A stretch of 64,000 bases of DNA from Chinchilla lanigera (Eukaryota; Chordata; Mammalia; Rodentia; Chinchillidae). The notes beneath the pieces are model-generated. The model saw only the letters and a list, made by a program, of their open reading frames with translations, did not search any database and was not told where the DNA came from. The stretch lies in assembly GCF_000276665.1 (NCBI RefSeq), contig NW_004955447.1:9615424-9679423 (forward strand). Direction: 5' to 3'. Below are positions 59,762 through 64,000 of this stretch, piece by piece (positions within the stretch are counted from its first letter, which is position 1; each line of letters opens with the position of its first letter). The translations under genes and the position numbers were made by a program.

Positions 59762-60107
59762 GGCTGTTTTGGAGGAGCTCGTCATGCTGGCTTTCCTGAT
59801 GAACTTGGCTGTTTTCATCCTGCAAGAAGCTCGGGACCTTGTTGGCACTGAGAATAGCTTTGTTTCACTTTGGGGGAGCTCTGGTCCTCACCTTGAGCAT
59901 AGCTTCCTGGCTCCAGAGCGGAAGATGGCGCACTGCCGGTTTCCTGGAAAAGCTTGCTGCGTTGGCTTCCCTGATGAGAACTCAGCCATCTTGATCATCC
60001 GAGGAGCTCGAGACCTCACTGTTACTGAGGACGGCTGTGGGACCTTTCAGGGGAGCTCTGATTCTTCTGGATGTTTCTTCCCGGCTCCAGTGCAGATCCC
60101 TCAGCCT
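59762..60107 (+). repeat. Two ~173-bp tandem repeats inside the LTR
   Basis: CTGGCTTTCCTGATGAACTT (about 59788) and TTGGCTTCCCTGATGAGAAC (about 59961) mark equivalent points. GAAGCTCGGGACCTTGTTGG then recurs as GGAGCTCGAGACCTCACTGT. Copies are diverged by substitutions and small indels. Confidence 0.85.
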
Positions 60108-60215
60108 GCTAGTACCAAACCTTCATCCCACTGGCACAGACTTCCTAGATTCCACCACTGACCTTTGGGCCTTTGTAGCACAGATCCATGAAACAGGCCT
60201 ACATGAGATGTTGTC

Positions 60216-60330
60216 ATGGGCTCTGGACCTCCAGCTGGACTTGTGGGAGGCATTGTTATGAGCTCTAGGCCTTCAGCTGGACTCATGCAGGACATTTCTG
60301 TGGGATCCAGGCCCTCAGCTAGTTTCCTTG
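60216..60330 (+). repeat. ~45-bp minisatellite inside the LTR
   Basis: Three units marked by CTCTGGACCTCCAGCTGGAC, CTCTAGGCCTTCAGCTGGAC and ATCCAGGCCCTCAGCTAG; the third is partial. Spacing is about 44-46 bp. Confidence 0.85.
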
Positions 60331-60506
60331 GTTTTAGTGTGTGGACAGATTTCCTGAACTCTTTTGTACATCATTCTTTGAGTGACTATTATAAATAATC
60401 TTACAAACCATGTGCCCTGTATTATATTGTTCTCCCTTGCAAAATAAACCTCAAACCAACACACCCTGCACTTAGCATCATGCCTGATAAATATCATACA
60501 GTCTGT

Positions 60507-61792
60507 AATTTCCAATAATGATACAAATGGAGAAAGTAAGAATGAGGAGAAGAGAATATGAAAAGTTGGGAATATCAACAGAAACTAAGGAAAGAGTAAC
60601 ATGGGGATGCTTGTTTTAACTTTTCATTTGGATTTCAATTCTTGTTTCATTCAATAATACAAAGCAGCACACATTTCACAATGCCCTCTCAACAAATCTA
60701 TTTTTTGCTTTTTCAGATGTATTTTGGAAAATACATCAAAGAAGCCTAACAAATACCCATTAGTTGCAGTAAATTGCCAGGACATCGAAATAAAGAGTTG
60801 AATCTACGCTGACTGAGATTGTACAAGTTTCTGTGAATCAAATTATAGTGCCTCACTCCTACTATCCTGTGGAAACACTTACTATTATTTTTTAAGGCAA
60901 AAAAAGAAAAGCTTTTCCTCCAATTTTAAAGAGTTCTCTTCCGCTAAGTCAGTTTGGATGCAGGTCCCCACATTTCCCCAAGTGTGTGTGGGAATGTGGG
61001 CCTTCCACACTGCAGAGCTAACTACTATATTAGTGAGTCCACCTAAGCAGTTTTAGCGCTCACATGCTCACCCACATTTTCTTTCTTTTAGGCTTTTTTC
61101 TTCTTTAGGGGCCACATACAAATAAATGTGAGATTGAGCCCGACTGAACATGTAAAAGATGTATTTTGCACCAAAGCCAAGTGAAGGCCAAGTGATGCCA
61201 GAGTATGCAATATGAAAAAATGTTTTCAATTTATGTAAATCCAAAAAAGAAAATTCCCTAGGAAATTTGAAGCCACAGAGGGAAACTTGCAGCTGAGTCA
61301 TTCCAAAATCAAAGCAATGACGATATGACAATCAGGATCAGTCACCATGGGAATAACCATTTAGTTTCAGCAAAACAATCTTATCTGTCATGTTAAGTTA
61401 ATGTTAATTTGAAATTTATTGGTTTTGTAGATATGCTTATATTACACATGCAAATTATGTTTTACTTTTAAAATTGAATGTGAGTGAAATCCATGAAGTT
61501 TATCCCCAATTTAGAAGTAAAGTACATAACAGGATAATAAAAGCTACACTACGAAACTGGTTAAGCACAGCGTTGTGCTTTTATTTATAAGAAAACACTG
61601 TGATAGAACAGAGTGCAACGTTGCTGATGAGTCATGTTCATTCATAAAGACAAATGCCAAGCTGCATTGTGACAGTGTGATTGGAAGGAACTTGTTGACC
61701 ACAAAGTGCCCATCTTTTGCTCTGTAACATTCATTGCTCAGCTTAGCTTTATTCACCACACTATACTCTGCATGTTTGCTCAGAAGAAGCAT
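60507..61792. other. No recognised feature; two small hairpins
   Basis: CCCACATTTCCCC...GGGAATGTGGG at 60968-60999 and AAGCACA-GCGT-TGTGCTT at 61563-61580 are small dyads. No gene context. Confidence 0.45.
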
Positions 61793-61920
61793 CTAGTAGT
61801 TAAAAGCATGGACTCTGTGAGACTGGCTAGGTTCAAGCCTTGTCTGTGCCATTCGTTGACTACAGCAGAAGCTTTTGCCAAATGTCCTCCACTTCTCTCC
61901 TCTTGCAAACACACAGGACA
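61793..61920 (+). mobile_element. MIR SINE
   Basis: CTAGTAGTTAAAAGCATGGA, CTCTGTGAGACTGGCTAGGT, TCAAGCCTTGTCTGTGCC is the MIR 5' half ('tggttaagagcatggactctggagccagactgcctgggttcaa'). Confidence 0.8.
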
Positions 61921-63485
61921 GCTACATCTCTAAGTCCCCTCTGTAATAAGTTAGGATAGTGTGGCGGGTATACACAATGTGTACGGTGGGAGTAAGGTTT
62001 GCATTTCCAAGGCTGGTCATATTCCCATTCTTACCCCATCAGTACTCTTCCAGTCCCTCCAGGATGACCCTGAGAGTTAGGTTTTTCTGAAATTAAAGCT
62101 ACAGTACTATGGCCAAAGTGCAGAAAACTTTTGAACTCTGAGCAACCACTTAAAGAAGGGCTCCCAAATCCATTTAAGACCAGGACATTAGCAAGAAATC
62201 GCTGTGACAAAACTATTCTAAGTATTTGTGGTTCTTGTATTTCTTTGATACACAAGCATGGCCTCAGTTTTCTTGGCTGATAGAATTAACTATACAAACT
62301 CAGAGAAGTTAATCTCAGTACTCACCCCCACAGTGTCATCTGGAAACATGAAATGAAATATCTATTTTGTAAGTGCAAATCTATGGTGTGGGAGACACAC
62401 AAATTAATTCACTTGAATCTCTTAAAAAAAATCTCTTGCTCACTAAGCGTTAGTATTGATCTCTTCCCCCTACTCTTCTGTGAAATTGATCTTTGTCTCA
62501 GTCAGCTTTTATTTGTAATGCTTTTTGGAAATTTGGTACGTAGTTCTAAATAAATGTTTACTTTATCGATAAATATATTTTCCCTGAATTAAAAGTCATA
62601 TTAAGTTCCACTTCTACTGCTTGGTCTTAACAGCGTTTATTTAGAATTCAGTACAACAAACACACATGCATTGTTTTCTGTCCTCTCTTTCTCTTTTGAA
62701 TAATTCAGTGTCTTTCCACTTGCCAGCATTTTTAAAAAGCTGATCTATATTTGACTAAAGTTTTGAATCAATTATGTTTGTGTGGAATAGGTGTCCCTGT
62801 ATCATCTACAACTTTATTCTCCAAGTACTACAGAGAAGACATCCAAAATGTAAAGTTCTTATATCCATAACCTAAACTAAGCATTTAATGAGGAGAAAGA
62901 GAGACTAGGAGAATTAATCTTTGCTTTGTCTCAACTTCACGGACCTGTTACATGCTGAGCAGAGCTACAGCCACAGGAAGATGCATCAGCTCTTCATTAT
63001 CTAAGATGTATCCTCTTGCCAGGTGCTGCTGCTGCTGTCTTTCGGAAGCAACTCTTTCCTTATTTGCATATTAGCACTTCCCAGGTGCTTTGTGACAAAA
63101 TTAAAAGTCGTTTTATGACATCTATAGCAAATGACTTGATCAATGAAGACACTGAGTTACTAGGAATATATATTAGTTAATTTGTCTGTGGATTTGAAAT
63201 ACGCCTGCCATTTTGCCAGTTTCCACTACAAACAGAGTACAAGAATGACCTGGATCACAAACTGGAGGTGCTGTTCACATGTACATGATAGCAAGATTTT
63301 GTTCCAGTGCTCGCAGAGGAATCCGAATTTCTGCAGCGTGTTGTGCAGGAAGGAGTTGCTTAAGCAAGGATCTTAAAATGCCAACCTGTTAGGTGGTTGC
63401 ATTTGTCAAAACACGCAAGCTTACTCAAGTACGTTCAAACGTCTACAAAGAGTACAGCTTTTAGAAACATCTTTGTGGGGTGGAG
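61921..63485. other. No recognised feature
   Basis: A+T-rich noncoding sequence. It includes a short (GCT)n at about 63025. Confidence 0.45.
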
Positions 63486-63487
63486 AG

Positions 63488-63675
63488 GCTGGGGGTTATG
63501 TGCCGGAGATTGAATCCTGGGCCTTAGCACTGAGCTACCTTTTTATATTTTTTATTTTGAGATATGTTCTCACTAAATCACGAAGTTTTCCAGGCTGTTC
63601 TGCCCCTTGAAATACTCATGTCTTGACCTCCAAACATGGCTAGAATTGTAGGCATGCACTGCCATGTCCAGTTTA
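63488..63675 (-). mobile_element. B1-ID composite SINE
   Basis: ID antisense (GCTGGGGGTTATGTGCCGGA, GATTGAATCCTGGGCC, TTAGCACTGAGCTACC), linker TTTTTATATTTTTTATTTTG, then antisense B1 (GAGATATGTTCTCACTAAAT, TGTAGGCATGCACTGCCATG). The clearest of the four dimers. Confidence 0.85.
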
Positions 63676-64000
63676 GAAACATCTTTTCATAGACAATTAG
63701 TTGTGTTTCTTGATAATAGAAGCAAGTGGACCAATGACTAAAAAAGCCTAAATAATGTGCCCTTGTAATTCTAGTAAAAACTTATAAAAGCACACTGCAA
63801 GTATACCTTATTTTTCTGCAGAAAATCTTAAAACATGACATTAAACAATTATCCAAATAAGTAGAAGAAATAGTGAAGAGTTTTATAAACGGTCAGATTA
63901 TGTCCAACATTAATTTTTCTTCTTAAGAGACATTTCTTCTTAAAATGCATTTTCTTTCAAATAAATTTACTTCTTATTAGATGTCAGGTTTTAGAACTGC
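63676..64000. other. No recognised feature
   Basis: A+T-rich sequence to the window end. Confidence 0.45.

Larger units (their letters stand above)
59546..60506 (+). mobile_element. Solo LTR (ERVK-like), 949 bp, 6-bp TSD
   Basis: The LTR spans 59552-60500, from TGTAGTGGACTGACAACTGG to AAATATCATACA. It is flanked by GTCCGT (59546-59551) and GTCTGT (60501-60506), which differ by one C to T at a CpG. A TATAAATAAT lies at 60390 and AATAAA at 60443, in plus orientation. The 6-bp duplication suggests class II (ERVK-like). Two tandem-repeat blocks lie inside. The 133-codon ORF at 59760-60161 is LTR sequence. Confidence 0.75.

Noticed and set aside
59760..60161. 133-codon plus-strand ORF with an internal protein repeat
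   Set aside because: It lies wholly inside a solo LTR with TSD. The repeat comes from duplicated LTR DNA, and there is no domain or start context.
60968..60999. Hairpin as a microRNA precursor
   Set aside because: The stem is only about 10-12 bp with mismatches, too short for a pre-miRNA.
1..64000. CRISPR array, operons or other prokaryotic or phage systems
   Set aside because: SINEs, LINEs, LTRs and microsatellites throughout show vertebrate nuclear DNA. Tandem repeats seen are minisatellites without unique spacers.
1..64000. CpG island or promoter
   Set aside because: CpG is sparse. The few CpG-rich spots are young SINE bodies, and no extended G+C-rich, CpG-rich block was seen.

Overview
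This is a 64 kb stretch of nuclear DNA from a placental mammal, almost certainly a rodent and probably a non-mouse, non-rat lineage. The evidence is the repeat content. There are young tRNA-derived ID SINEs with intact target-site duplications (TSDs), 7SL-derived B1 monomers, fused B1-plus-ID dimers of the kind reported from squirrel, dormouse, beaver and guinea-pig groups, several MaLR-type LTRs, L1 fragments of different ages, and old mammal-wide MIR, L2, MLT1-like and hAT relics. The species cannot be fixed from sequence alone.

I find no convincing protein-coding gene, exon, functional RNA gene, CpG island or promoter. The base composition is A+T-rich. All open reading frames are short (146 codons or fewer), show no recognisable domain, and the longest lie in microsatellites or LTRs. 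The window is best read as intergenic or deep intronic DNA, and nearly every supported feature is a mobile-element relic or a simple repeat.

Layout. 1-9.8 kb: an ID SINE cut by the window edge, a CA microsatellite, one complete ID insertion, several MIR relics, a 12-bp minisatellite and a dyad-rich AT block. 9.85-10.44 kb: a long inverted repeat with 125-bp arms at about 93% identity. 11.7-14.9 kb: a young ID, an L2 relic, an MLT1-like LTR piece and an old L1 into which another ID inserted (perfect 16-bp TSD). 16.7-22.2 kb: L1 3'-end debris, a MaLR LTR and an 81-bp hAT-type miniature element. 24.4-26.2 kb: a 36-nt U2 snRNA 5' fragment followed by a permuted inverted duplication (order A-B on one strand, B-A on the other). 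27-30 kb: ID, B1, an MLT-like LTR and a MIR. 33.7-38.8 kb: a DNA-transposon-like repeat, a B1, a hAT-Charlie-like MITE, an old antisense L1, an L1 with a 5' inversion, a B1-ID dimer and an ID with perfect TSD. 39-43 kb: a complete MaLR solo LTR (5-bp TSD) and an MLT1-like LTR. 45-48.7 kb: an old L1 cluster broken by microsatellites and SINEs. 49-52.5 kb: two more LTRs of the same MaLR family and probable internal sequence. 53.6-58 kb: a MER5-like relic, the second copy of the DNA-transposon-like repeat, and an internally deleted L1 with 15-bp TSDs. 58.5-60.5 kb: two B1-ID dimers, one split by a MaLR LTR, then a 949-bp solo LTR with a 6-bp TSD and two sets of internal tandem repeats. 61-64 kb: a MIR and a final B1-ID dimer.

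The genes-working-together question does not apply. The main interest is structural: two long inverted duplications, two unusual L1 structures (5' inversion; 5'UTR joined directly to the ORF2 end), a repeat-rich solo LTR, a tiny hAT MITE and the U2 fragment. No previously undescribed biological system was found.
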